The translations under genes and the position numbers were made by a program. DNA of 64,000 bases from Polycladidibacter hongkongensis (GTDB lineage Bacteria > Pseudomonadota > Alphaproteobacteria > Rhizobiales > Stappiaceae). Below are positions 45,930 through 54,338 of the stretch, one piece after another (positions within the stretch are counted from its first letter, which is position 1; every line of letters starts with the position of its first letter). Under the pieces are notes generated by a model. The model ran no database searches, was not told the DNA's origin, and worked only from the letters and a program-made list of their open reading frames with translations. The stretch is taken from contig NZ_LLWC01000022.1 in assembly GCF_001561995.1 (NCBI RefSeq), positions 682,001-746,000 on the forward strand, read 5' to 3'.

Positions 45930-46989
45930 AAATCTCTCTGTCGTCCTGCCCACATATAATAGCATCGCTTTTTTACCAACAGCGGTGGAAAGCATCCTAT
46001 GTCAGACCCATACTGACTTTGAACTAATCGTCGTGAATGATGGTTCTACCGATGCAACGCAAGCCTATCTAGATGAGATTGCTGGCTCTGATCCTCGTCT
46101 GAAGGTGATTAAACAGGAAAACGCAGGCATAGTCGCCTCACTAAACCATGGCATCACCGCCGCCAACGGTGAATTTATCGCACGCATGGACGCAGATGAC
46201 ATCGCCCATCCGGCCCGGTTGGCAAAGCAAGTTGCCTATCTAAAAGCGCACCCAAGAATAGGAGTTATTGGCACTCAAATGCGGGTTTTCTCGCAAAGCA
46301 ACAACAAAACCAAACGCTCACGCTATCCGACCCATCCTGACAAAATCGCTATGGCCTTCGCCAAGGGGCGCAATCCCGTTTGCCATCCAAGCGTTGTGAT
46401 CCGAAAACAAGTGCTGCTAGATGTTGGCGGTTACCGCTCATTTTTCACAGCCGCACAAGACTACGACCTCTGGTTACGCTTGCAAGACCGCACGCAGATT
46501 GCAAACCTCAGTGAGGTCTTGCTTGATTACCGCAGCCACGACAACAGCACCACGGTTAAGCAACACCTCGCGCAAAACAATTGCCGGGCAATCGCCAGAT
46601 ACTGCGCAGACAAGCGCAGACAAGGCCATCCAGACCCTTTGGATGAAATGGGCGGTGTAGTTGACACAGCCAAAATAAGAAACGCTGAAACCCGCAACGA
46701 GCTGGACGCGATCCTCGACACCTTACCTTTCTATCACGACGTGCTGGAAGACCCTGTCAAGCTGGCATCCGCCACTGCAGAACACCAAATCAACGTGCTG
46801 AAGCTGCTTGAAAAAGGCTACCTTGGCGGCGGTAGAAAAAACATCGCCCTTTTCTGTGAGCGTGTGTTTTTTGCCGCGCGCCAAAAAGGCAACAAACCGT
46901 TAATGCGAGCTGCATTACGGTTGCATAAGAGTTGCTCAACCACCCGACATCTAAAATTTGTAATGAAAGAAAACGCCATCTTTCTTTAA
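45910..46989 (+). CDS. Family 2 glycosyltransferase
   Basis: 359 residues with strong GT2 motifs: VVLPTYNSIAFLPTAVESIL, ELIVVNDGSTDAT, ENAGIVASLNHG and ARMDADDIAHPARL (DxDD). The second half has the QDYDLWLRL motif (ED/QDYD general base), then a helical C-terminus. TTG 45910 is the only start codon before the conserved core, so it overlaps the preceding gene by 20 bases. The base composition returns to that of the chromosome. It completes the glycan cluster. Confidence 0.85.
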   Translation: MTSSFHRNLSVVLPTYNSIAFLPTAVESILCQTHTDFELIVVNDGSTDATQAYLDEIAGSDPRLKVIKQENAGIVASLNHGITAANGEFIARMDADDIAHPARLAKQVAYLKAHPRIGVIGTQMRVFSQSNNKTKRSRYPTHPDKIAMAFAKGRNPVCHPSVVIRKQVLLDVGGYRSFFTAAQDYDLWLRLQDRTQIANLSEVLLDYRSHDNSTTVKQHLAQNNCRAIARYCADKRRQGHPDPLDEMGGVVDTAKIRNAETRNELDAILDTLPFYHDVLEDPVKLASATAEHQINVLKLLEKGYLGGGRKNIALFCERVFFAARQKGNKPLMRAALRLHKSCSTTRHLKFVMKENAIFL

Positions 46990-47032
46990 TCTACAAAAGA
47001 CGGAACACATAACTTCCCAACAACCGTGGAAC

Positions 47033-47055
47033 AATCTATAATCACCATATAGATT
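47033..47055. repeat. AATCTATA inverted repeat before AraC gene
   Basis: AATCTATA and TATAGATT are perfect 8-bp arms around seven bases, 48 bases before the AraC start. Either a weak terminator for the glycan operon or an AraC operator. Confidence 0.35.
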
Positions 47056-47102
47056 TCTTAATTAAACCAACTCTCACCTTTTGGCATCAACCGGGAGAGA
47101 GC

Positions 47103-48023
47103 ATGAGTACACAAAACTTTTCTCTACCGAACTCACCACACGACTACTACCTTCCAGATGTGTTCCTCAGTGGAGAGGCCTCGGACAATAATCTAGTCGT
47201 CCATAATCTGGCAAAAGACACGCCCGCGCATATGTCACTTGGCTTTTCTCAGCACGCGTTATCTGTAGTCTTGGCTGGCAAGAAACTTATTCAAGCTGCA
47301 ACGCAAAAACTAACAGTCACGCCGGGCTCTGCACTTCTCTATCGCGCTGGAGCACAAACGCTAACGCTCGATAGCCCAGATTATCGCTCTTACCTCGTTT
47401 TTTTCACATCAGCAGAACTCTGTGACTTTGTACAAGCACACGCTGTACAGATCTCGAGTGACAAACCGAACCAGAGCATTCTACGCATTAGCCCCGCCCC
47501 TTCCTTAAAAGCGCGCCTTGCTGCCCAGCACCAGCACGAGCAATCTTTTGGCCCCCCAAGTGTTCGCATGCGAAAACTCCTGCTAAACCAAATACTGCTC
47601 GAATTACTGGAATTTAACGGCCCGCAAGTTTTTTCCAGTCTCTATCAGGCAGCCATGCGGGATAAAGACTCACAGCTGCAAACAGTCCTGCAGGAAAACT
47701 GGCGCCATGATATCAGCATGAGCGACCTTGCGGCCAAGGCTAATATGAGCCGCGCCTCGTTTGCCCGTAGAGTTAAGCAAGTGTACGGCCTTAGCCCCGC
47801 AGAATGGATTTCAATCCGCCGTCTTGGCCTTGCGTGGCACCTGCTCGCCTTCACCGGCAAGCGCCCTTCGGAAGTGGCCGTGGAAGTCGGATACACTTCA
47901 CATTCTGCGTTCGCACAAGCCTTCAAACGACATTTCGGCATTTCCCCCTCACACGCAACAACGAGCACAACACAACAGCAATTGAGCAATTGGCAACACG
48001 ACATTTCGGTAACGGCAGATTAG
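47103..48023 (+). CDS. AraC family regulator
   Basis: 306 residues. The N-terminal 180 residues form a cupin-like ligand part (LSVVLAGKKLIQAATQ; PGSALLYRAG); the C-terminal half has the two AraC HTH units (ISMSDLAAKANMSRASFARRVKQVYGLSP and PSEVAVEVGYTSHSAFAQAFKRHFGISPS; given here in fragments: ISMSDLAAKANMSRASFAR, VAVEVGYTSHSAFAQAFKR). CGGGAGAGAG precedes the start. The esterase gene starts 32 bases after its stop and is likely co-transcribed or controlled by it. Confidence 0.9.
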   Translation: MSTQNFSLPNSPHDYYLPDVFLSGEASDNNLVVHNLAKDTPAHMSLGFSQHALSVVLAGKKLIQAATQKLTVTPGSALLYRAGAQTLTLDSPDYRSYLVFFTSAELCDFVQAHAVQISSDKPNQSILRISPAPSLKARLAAQHQHEQSFGPPSVRMRKLLLNQILLELLEFNGPQVFSSLYQAAMRDKDSQLQTVLQENWRHDISMSDLAAKANMSRASFARRVKQVYGLSPAEWISIRRLGLAWHLLAFTGKRPSEVAVEVGYTSHSAFAQAFKRHFGISPSHATTSTTQQQLSNWQHDISVTAD

Positions 48024-48055
48024 GCTTTCTTCACCAACTTATCGGGAGGAAGCAA

Positions 48056-49012
48056 ATGAAACTCAACAGACGTCAGGCGATCAGCGGTGCTGCGCTTACA
48101 CTTGCCGCGCCAACATTATTGAGCGCCCCACCCGCTAAGGCCGATGACATGCATGGCCCCCCAAAAGTCGACAAGGGCACCATCACTTATCTGCCAAATT
48201 TCAAATCGAAACACGTTTCGCCCCGGGACGTTGCAATCTGGGTGCCTGATACAACACACCACAAAGGTCCGCTGCCCGTAATCTATGCAGGTGATGGAGA
48301 AAACCTGTTTGATGCGGACGCCAGTAAATATGGCAGCGGCTGGAATCTGGATCTCATCCTTGACATGCTGGCCCATCAAGGCATCGGCCCGGCAATTGTT
48401 GTTGCCAATGCAGCAATTCATCTGGAACGCTCACGCGAATACAACTCGCCAACCATAGCGCGTTACTTCGACGCGCAGATGAAGCAAATGCTCGCTCAGT
48501 CTTGCAATGGCGAACTGCTGACAGAAGCGTATTTCGACTTCATCATAACCGAGCTAAAGCCTTACATCGACGCCAATTTCGACACCAAGCCCGACCGAGG
48601 CAACACTTACATTCTTGGGCAATCGATGGGCGGTATGCTGGCGGTAGAAGCTCTGATGGCGAGGCCCGAAGTCTTTTCCGGAGCACTTGGATTCTCGGCC
48701 CACCTGTTCTTGTTTGGCCCGCAGCAAGTGAACTATCCACCCGACACATTCGATCGCGTTGAAGCTGCACTACAACAGGCCATTGCAGAACATTTCCCGC
48801 CTCCCGGAAATGCCAAAGTGTATGTCGATCGTGGCACGGTAGATCTCGACGCCATGTATGCCCGCCCACACATCGCATTTGAAAATGCCCTTAAGGAAAA
48901 AGGGTACATAGCTGGTAAAGACTACATAGCGATCACCCAAGAAGGGGCAAGCCATTTTGATACATTCTGGAAAATAAGAGCCCCAGAAGCCCTGCGCTTT
49001 ATGCTGGGCTGA
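48056..49012 (+). CDS. Tat-exported esterase (IroE/Fes-like alpha/beta hydrolase)
   Basis: 318 residues. MKLNRRQAISGAALTLAAP is a Tat-type twin-arginine signal peptide, cleaved after AKA. The mature alpha/beta hydrolase has the nucleophile in ILGQSMGGMLA (GxSxG) and a C-terminal His in GASHFDTFW, like the putative esterase family (PF00756) which includes siderophore esterases and acyl esterases. GGGAGGA precedes ATG 48056; the longer frame to 47804 lies within the AraC gene. Substrate is unknown. It is folded in the cytoplasm and exported to the periplasm. Confidence 0.88.
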   Translation: MKLNRRQAISGAALTLAAPTLLSAPPAKADDMHGPPKVDKGTITYLPNFKSKHVSPRDVAIWVPDTTHHKGPLPVIYAGDGENLFDADASKYGSGWNLDLILDMLAHQGIGPAIVVANAAIHLERSREYNSPTIARYFDAQMKQMLAQSCNGELLTEAYFDFIITELKPYIDANFDTKPDRGNTYILGQSMGGMLAVEALMARPEVFSGALGFSAHLFLFGPQQVNYPPDTFDRVEAALQQAIAEHFPPPGNAKVYVDRGTVDLDAMYARPHIAFENALKEKGYIAGKDYIAITQEGASHFDTFWKIRAPEALRFMLG

Positions 49013-49018
49013 CCGCGA

Positions 49019-49072
49019 CTGCCCGCCCCTAAACCCCTTGGGGTGGGCAGATCCCACAGGCAAAAAGCCTGT
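49019..49072 (+). terminator. Tandem hairpins after esterase gene
   Basis: CTGCCCGCCCC pairs with GGGGTGGGCAG (49019-49050, one G-T) and a second stem ACAGGC-AAAAA-GCCTGT (49056-49072) follows. T-runs are poor, so termination is inferred. Confidence 0.5.
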
Positions 49073-49146
49073 CAGAATCTGTAAAAAGCGACAAGGCGCC
49101 GCTATAAACTAAACAGCCAAAATTCTCAGTAAAATTTTAGGAGAGA

Positions 49147-49167
49147 ATGGCTGGGGTGGTAGGATTC
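49147..49167. repeat. attL-like repeat of tRNA-Gln 3' end
   Basis: 21 bases (from ATGGCTGGGG to GTAGGATTC) identical to the 3' end of tRNA-Gln at 54115-54135, in the same orientation, but here followed by no tRNA. It marks the far end of a small integrated element of about 5 kb. The surrounding 49073-49406 holds no gene that I can support. Confidence 0.8.
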
Positions 49168-49406
49168 TCAGCCGCAACTCCGATACTTTGTAAGCCATTG
49201 AAATAATTACAATTTCAACTCAGAAATGTCTTGTGCACTACACCTATGCGGGTACATTATGTGGGGCGATTATTCAATAGAGACGTTTGGCAAAAGTTCA
49301 GAGTGTAAGTGGCTTGGTTTACTGCAGGAGAATGAAGGCTCTCTCACTGCTGGCGTGACGCCTCACTAGCCTGATTTTACAAACAGCCATTACTAATTTG
49401 TTGTGG

Positions 49407-51485
49407 CTATATTAGCGAACGGTTGTCCATTTGTTTGCTAACTTCAAGCATTGCCTCTCCAACTTCATTCAAGTTGTTTAGTGTGCAGATATCATAAATT
49501 AGATCACCGGATCTTTGCGTCAGATGCCTTACTCTTTCAAGTCCTACCCATAAGCCCTTACCTTTGAGCATTGCATACTTGAGTTGGTCTATGCTCAGCC
49601 ACCATGTTGACATCGCAAATGAAAAGATGAGATCCGCATCTTTTCCAGATTGAGCATCAATTATCTTTCTTAAGCTCACGCTTAATCCATCAAGCTTAGA
49701 GTTAAAACTACTGCAAAGCTTCTGTGCTTTAGGATCATCAATTGTAAGCTGTCGTCCGATAAACAACTCTAACAACGAGATGACCATGTCCCTGTGTTGC
49801 ATAGAACCATGATCAAACAAACTTATCCCAATTTTTTCTATTGATCGTCCACTCAACGACAGCTTTTGACCATTTCTAAAATGTAACGTCTCTTGCGTTC
49901 TTAAAGCGGCTTCATGCCTAGCCAGCTGCATTGTAAAATGCAGGAAGCTACCATCTAGATCAGCAAGTGCAGACAATGCATCTCCTTGACGAGATTTATT
50001 GGTTAAAACCTTTTTCTTGCACTCAAAAAGGAAAATGCGCTCCTCAGTTTCGACTGCAATGTCAATTTCAAGATCCGTTCCACCATCTGGATTGGGGTAA
50101 CATCCATTTACAACGGAAACAGGAGAGCCAGAATCTCGCAGTGCACTCGCTGTTACGTGCTCTAACGCCGCGCCCATTTTGTTTTCAAGTCTAGGGATAT
50201 TGCTCTCACGCATTAAAGCATACGCACGTTCGCAGATAGCACGACCCAAAGGTCCCTTTGGCTGCAACAATGCTTCACCACGAGGACCCATTAGTACCGG
50301 AAAATAGGTTGCATCTCTGTGCTTTGTATCGTGTGGTCTCAAGTAGCTCCTATTCAAATCAACACTTGGAGAACACATTACATCTAAGAGCTTTGTCGTC
50401 TCTTCATGAGAAAGACTTTCGGTTCTGATTTTTGATCGTGTGACTGGAAACAAGGCACTCTCGCTAGAAAGAGAAAGTAGACACTTCGAGAGCTCAGTCC
50501 ACCCATCCGCATTAACAATCGGCAATCGACACCCAACATTCTCCAACGCCCTGAACCAGTCAGCAAATAAATCTGGCGACGTGAGTGGCTGCCATTGCGG
50601 AAATGCAAACATCTCATCATAAACAAGAGTTTCATGTAGAGCTTGTGAAAATAAGGCTCCATCAAGGTTCAAGTATTCAAATGCGCTATACGGCTCTACA
50701 TCGACAACAGATGCAATGAGCCTACCTAGTTCTTCAATAGATTGTATATCGTTCTTGGAAGCGCTGGAACGCGCAGGAATTCGCGCATTTTTCAAACATA
50801 ACGAATAAATGAAGTGCCAAGGCAGGCTTGGCCCTCCGTGAAGATTAGACGGCTGTGTTGGCCGACGAGCGTGTATCAGCGAGCCATCTTTGATATGGCC
50901 AATCTCACCCATATAGGCCAGCAGGATGTTTGCTGCTTGCACCCCTCCAACTTTATGGATTTTTTTCTCCAGACGAACACACAACCGCTTCAGCTCCGAG
51001 GGAGCAATCTTAATGCCTGTGCCATCAACATTCATGCGAAATCCTTTACTCCGTAGAGAGCGAACAGTACCCGCAATAGCTTCTTCTCTTGACCCTTCGA
51101 TTAATTCATGCCGAAACCAATGATTGTTAATGAGCAAAGTCGCATTATCTAGCGCACATCGCCACGCACCTGCGTTTTCAAAGTGTTGGCATTTCTCAAC
51201 ACCTGTTAAGCTATCAAAGATTGCATAGAGAAGGTACCACGTTTCAACCTGAGCCTCCTCTAGGTACAATGCAATTTCCATCGATTTACGAATTCGGAAC
51301 AGGTAGCTAGACGGAAAACCATCAGCGTCTGATGCAAGAGCTGTTTTTATGGCATTTTGCGCAGTTTGGATTACGGTAGCATCGCTAGCTTCTTTAGGAA
51401 TGGGGTCAAGGTTAACTTGGTTTGCATACGGCTGAGCAAGAGAAGTAAATTTCTTGAGGCTTGAAGCAAAAGTAAAAGCAGGCAT
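49407..51485 (-). CDS. Unknown protein with PD-(D/E)XK nuclease core
   Basis: 692 residues; I recognise no family over the whole length. Residues 436-500 carry a PD-(D/E)XK-like core: Glu442 (GAALEHVTA), Asp475 (DLEIDIAVE) and the Glu488-x-Lys490 pair (LFECKKK), with beta-strand spacing typical of restriction-like nucleases. The region before is mostly helical and there are no membrane segments or signal peptide; the last 150 residues are again helical. The ribosome site is weak (GGGATG). It is the only full cargo gene of the tRNA-Gln island, a setting common for phage defence genes. Role in nucleic-acid cleavage is inferred only. Confidence 0.6.
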   Translation of the reverse strand: MPAFTFASSLKKFTSLAQPYANQVNLDPIPKEASDATVIQTAQNAIKTALASDADGFPSSYLFRIRKSMEIALYLEEAQVETWYLLYAIFDSLTGVEKCQHFENAGAWRCALDNATLLINNHWFRHELIEGSREEAIAGTVRSLRSKGFRMNVDGTGIKIAPSELKRLCVRLEKKIHKVGGVQAANILLAYMGEIGHIKDGSLIHARRPTQPSNLHGGPSLPWHFIYSLCLKNARIPARSSASKNDIQSIEELGRLIASVVDVEPYSAFEYLNLDGALFSQALHETLVYDEMFAFPQWQPLTSPDLFADWFRALENVGCRLPIVNADGWTELSKCLLSLSSESALFPVTRSKIRTESLSHEETTKLLDVMCSPSVDLNRSYLRPHDTKHRDATYFPVLMGPRGEALLQPKGPLGRAICERAYALMRESNIPRLENKMGAALEHVTASALRDSGSPVSVVNGCYPNPDGGTDLEIDIAVETEERIFLFECKKKVLTNKSRQGDALSALADLDGSFLHFTMQLARHEAALRTQETLHFRNGQKLSLSGRSIEKIGISLFDHGSMQHRDMVISLLELFIGRQLTIDDPKAQKLCSSFNSKLDGLSVSLRKIIDAQSGKDADLIFSFAMSTWWLSIDQLKYAMLKGKGLWVGLERVRHLTQRSGDLIYDICTLNNLNEVGEAMLEVSKQMDNRSLI

Positions 51486-51588
51486 TGATTACATCCCAAA
51501 TACTAGCAGCAATATCAATGGGCACCCTACAGCAAATGATCGCAAATACCAGTTTTGCAGGTTTTCTAAATATACATGTCAGCTGTTA

Positions 51589-51631
51589 GCCCTGCAGGTC
51601 GGAGACCTCAAATATCGGAGACCTGCAGGGC
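51589..51631. repeat. 12-bp inverted repeat with internal direct repeat
   Basis: GCCCTGCAGGTC (51589-51600) pairs perfectly with GACCTGCAGGGC (51620-51631). A 10-bp direct repeat TCGGAGACCT (51599-51608 and 51615-51624) runs through it. It lies in the 51486-51792 gap between the nuclease and MobC-like genes, in which I see no gene. It may be an operator, terminator or transfer-origin-like structure. Confidence 0.45.
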
Positions 51632-51792
51632 GGATGGTCTAGCAATAAGCTTAACTGCACAACGGTCATATTCGATTAGTTTTCGGTCCTTTCCCACTTA
51701 CGAGGCAATCTATGTATATGGATAAGTGAAGGAGGGTACTGAATTCTCCAAAGCAATGCCGCGTTTGGTTGAGACGCGCTGGGCTTTGATGA

Positions 51793-52084
51793 TCATCGGA
51801 AATTTGCGAGGACTTGCTCAACGACTTGGCGGGTAGCGGCAATATCCTGCGGGGTGAGCTCATCGCCTTTGGCAAGCAATGCACTCATGCTGCGTCGGAG
51901 TTCAACAACATTTGTGCGAAAATCACTGCCGTAATCCTTTTGCGCCGCTACACTTTTGATCGCACGGCGTAGGATGTGAGAGGCAGATTTGCCACGCCTC
52001 TCCGCAGCTCGTTGCAGCAGCTCCTTTTCGTGAGAGGTAACGCGAAATTTGATTGTCTTGTCCTGTGATCTGCCGCCAATAATC
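51793..52084 (-). pseudogene. MobC-like/ribbon-helix-helix protein, 5'-truncated
   Basis: About 96 codons survive. DKTIKFRVTSHEKELLQRAAERRG with ASHILRRAIKSV is like the ribbon-helix-helix N-terminus of MobC-family mobilisation proteins. (Shown in parts: KTIKFRVTSHEKELLQRA and ASHILRRAIKSV.) The IS3 element begins immediately upstream, and no start codon remains before the conserved part, so the gene is broken. It suggests that the island was once part of a mobilisable element. Confidence 0.55.
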
Positions 52085-52145
52085 TGGACCGTTTCTGGTT
52101 GGAATTTTCCATTTAAGCTCCCGTTGTCGGGAAGAGGAGAATTCG

Positions 52146-52412
52146 ATGAAAGCCTCAAAGTTTTCGGAAGCGCAAATTGCCTTTGTTTTGAAGCAGGCTG
52201 AAGATGGCATGGCGGTAGCGGAGGTCTGTCGCAAGGCCGGAGTGAGCCAGGCGACATTTTACAACTGGCGCAAGAAGTATGCTGGCCTGATGCTCTGCGA
52301 GATGAAGCGGTTGCGACAACTGGAAGCGGAAAACGGGCGTCTGAAGAAATTGGTAGCGGATCTTTCTTTGGACAAGGCAATGCTTCAGGATGTTTTGTCA
52401 AAAAAGCTTTAA
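52146..52412 (+). CDS. IS3 OrfA (transposase helix-turn-helix subunit)
   Basis: 88 residues: MKASKFSEAQIAFVLKQAED with AEVCRKAGVSQATFYNWRKKY is the IS3 OrfA helix-turn-helix, followed by a leucine-zipper-like RLRQLEAENGRLKKLVADL. It ends in TCA AAA AAG CTT TAA; the A-AAA-AAG slippery heptamer (52400-52406) is the classical site of -1 frameshifting into OrfB. AGAGGAG precedes the ATG. Confidence 0.88.
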   Translation: MKASKFSEAQIAFVLKQAEDGMAVAEVCRKAGVSQATFYNWRKKYAGLMLCEMKRLRQLEAENGRLKKLVADLSLDKAMLQDVLSKKL

Positions 52413-53239
52413 AGCCTGCTCGCAAACGGTTGCTCGTTGATGAGGTGTGCGAGGCATGGAATGTGTCAATTCGCAAAGCCTGCCAGGCTCTGAAGATTGA
52501 TCGTTCCCTGTACACCTACAAGTCAAAGCGTGGTGATCAGGCTGCTTTGAAACTGCGAATAAAAGAGATCTGTGAAACCCGTATCCGGTTTGGCTATCGG
52601 CGGGTTCATGTTCTGTTACGGCGGGAAGGCTGGGCTGTCAATCCAAAGCGCGTGCGCCGTCTTTACAATGAGTTAGGTCTGCAACTGCGCAACAAAACGC
52701 CGAAACGGCGTGTGAAGGCCAGGCTTCGAGCAGATCGCCATGATCCAACCCACACAAACCAGGTCTGGGCGATGGATTTTGTACATGATCAGCTCGCGAC
52801 CGGCCGCAAAGTCCGTATCCTGACCATCGTTGATACCTATTCCCGCTTTTCGCCCGCCACGGACCCAAGGTTTAGTTACAAAGGAGAGAACGTAGTTGAA
52901 ACGCTGGAAAGGGTCTGTAGGTAGACTGGGTATCCGCAAGTCATACGCTGTGATAACGGCAGCGAGTTTGTATCCCGCGATCTTGATCTATGGGCCTACG
53001 CGAAAGGGGTCACCCTCGACTTTTCGCGTCCAGGAAAGCCGACAGACAACGCCTTCATTGAAAGCTTTAACGGTTCTCTGCGGGTTGAGTGCTTAAATGC
53101 GCACTGGTTCATGAGCCTTGACGATGCCCGTGAAAAATTGGAGACTTGGCGTAGAGACTACAATGAGGTACGTCCTCATAGTGCTATTGGGAATAAGCCC
53201 CCGGCAGTACTCGCAAATGCTCAACAGACGATACCCTGA
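52409..53239 (+). pseudogene. IS3 OrfB transposase, interrupted by a stop codon
   Basis: The integrase-core part of the IS3 transposase, in the -1 frame relative to OrfA. The first portion (HTH_21 and start of rve domain; MDFVHDQLATGRKVR) runs to 52924, where an in-frame TAG replaces what in relatives is a CAG/Gln codon (VCR-stop-TGYPQ). The frame then continues to the TGA at 53237-53239 with DNGSEFVSRDL, DNAFIESFNG and YNEVRPHSAIGNKPP, so the catalytic DDE residues are split. A single-base nonsense change (CAG to TAG) explains it; the enzyme is presumably dead. Confidence 0.82.
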
Positions 53240-53297
53240 CTTGAGCGCAACACCCCGGAAAATCTTCCACCCGGGTGGTCCTAAAACAAGGATCCTC

Positions 53298-53969
53298 TCA
53301 AAACGGGGAGCGTAACTCTACGCCATAACTCCTCCAAAAATGGGGGGAATACCAAATGAACTTATCTGCCCGGTATTCGCAGTCACATAAACTCTGTTCA
53401 ACAGCTGCTATTTCTTTTAGGCCAAGCCCGTCTTGAACCATTAACAACCGATCTCGTTCTCTCAGCTTGACCTTATTCCCATGTGCAGCGAACAGTTTGT
53501 GCAACCAGTGCTGAACTTTTTCATTAGCTTCTTCAGAATCTATATTGAAATCAGTACGTTGCTTTGCACGCAAGGCAGCAGCATCCAGATCGCGTGTGAA
53601 CGTAATTCCGAATTCCTGTATCATCGCCACTACCTGCGCGTCCGAAAGCATACCTTGCCTATATACACGAAACACAGCATTACTGAAGGCTGTCAGCAGT
53701 GAAGCCCTCTGTTTCGCGAAATAAAACTCACGCGTATGCAAACAATGTTGTATTTTTCCCGGAGATGAATTTTTGTGTTCTTTAGGTGTTTTCGGTTTTA
53801 CACTATCAGCAATACGGTTGTTTCGATAAAATATCGGTTCTTCTATCCCGTTATATGCATTGTAATGATTATCAATACCGTATTCGGGATCTAAAAGACG
53901 TTTTTTTGGTAATCTTCGTTGCCAATAATAAACATCACCGCGACGATAAGCATGTTGCACTTTATGCAC
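53298..53969 (-). pseudogene. Integrase-like protein, C-terminally truncated
   Basis: 223 residues remain. HAYRRGDVYYWQRRLP is typical of the first domain of alphaproteobacterial tyrosine recombinases; then come helical parts (FYFAKQRASLLTAFSNAVF, GMLSDAQVVAMIQEFG) like the SAM-like core-binding region. The catalytic C-terminal domain with R-H-R-Y is absent, since the IS lies 16 bases beyond the stop. The position next to tRNA-Gln, whose end it would have recognised, supports the call. The gap 53970-54115 holds nothing else I can support. Confidence 0.6.
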
Positions 53970-54114
53970 ACGTAAAACCTCTCAGAGTTGAGAGTTGAAG
54001 TGCATAAATTCTGATGGCTTAGACCCGTTATGTACGACAGCGGTGTACTACAAGTAATCATCTGCGAAACTCTAATCGCGTAATATGCTGTCATATAACT
54101 ATTTTCAGGAGAAG

Positions 54115-54135
54115 ATGGCTGGGGTGGTAGGATTC
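54115..54135. repeat. attR-like repeat (true tRNA-Gln 3' end)
   Basis: The right copy of the 21-bp direct repeat, covering the CCA end and T-arm of the intact tRNA. Confidence 0.8.
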
Positions 54136-54190
54136 GAACCTACGATACACGGTACCAAAAACCGTTGCCTTACCACTTGGCTACACCCCA
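54116..54190 (-). tRNA. tRNA-Gln(UUG)
   Basis: 75 bases including encoded CCA. Acceptor TGGGGTG pairs with the CACCCCA end; the anticodon arm ACGGT-TTTTGGT-ACCGT gives TTG; the T-arm GTAGG-TTCGAAT-CCTAC is standard. It is the target of the island to its left. Confidence 0.97.
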
Positions 54191-54338
54191 TCGTGTCGGT
54201 GGCGCTTCTATAGCCCCTACAAACTTTCATGGCAACACCAGTTTTGCATAAATTCAAAACTTAATGTGGAAATTCACAGGGATGACCAATGACTTGCAAA
54301 TTGCAGGACGCATAAACGCCCTGGAAGACCACATAATT

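Larger units (their letters stand above)
52085..53282 (+). mobile_element. IS3-family insertion sequence (IS407-like)
   Basis: About 1.2 kb with imperfect terminal inverted repeats (left TGGACCGTTTCTGGTTGGAA; right end reads AGGACCACCCGGGTGGAAG on the other strand), orfA and orfB. The bases flanking the ends differ (AATC and AAAA), so there is no visible target duplication. It separates the MobC-like and integrase fragments. Confidence 0.8.
49147..54135. mobile_element. Decayed genomic island at tRNA-Gln
   Basis: Direct 21-bp repeats at both ends (49147-49167 and 54115-54135), the right one being the true tRNA 3' end, with a truncated integrase beside the tRNA. Contents: 692-residue PD-(D/E)XK protein, truncated MobC-like gene, IS3-family element and integrase fragment. 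The base composition is more AT-rich than the flanks. The integrase lacks its catalytic part, so the island is probably fixed. Confidence 0.75.

Noticed and set aside
49147-49167. A second tRNA at the left end of the island
   Set aside because: Only the 3' end is present; the sequence beyond GGATTC does not form the D or anticodon arms, so this is an attachment repeat.
51793-52515. 240-codon frame spanning the IS end and the MobC-like remnant
   Set aside because: Its first 140 codons are antisense to the IS orfA/orfB, so it is a chance fusion frame; only the part to 52084 is native.
52081-53286. Target-site duplication of the IS
   Set aside because: Bases next to the two ends (AATC, AAAA) do not match at three or four positions.
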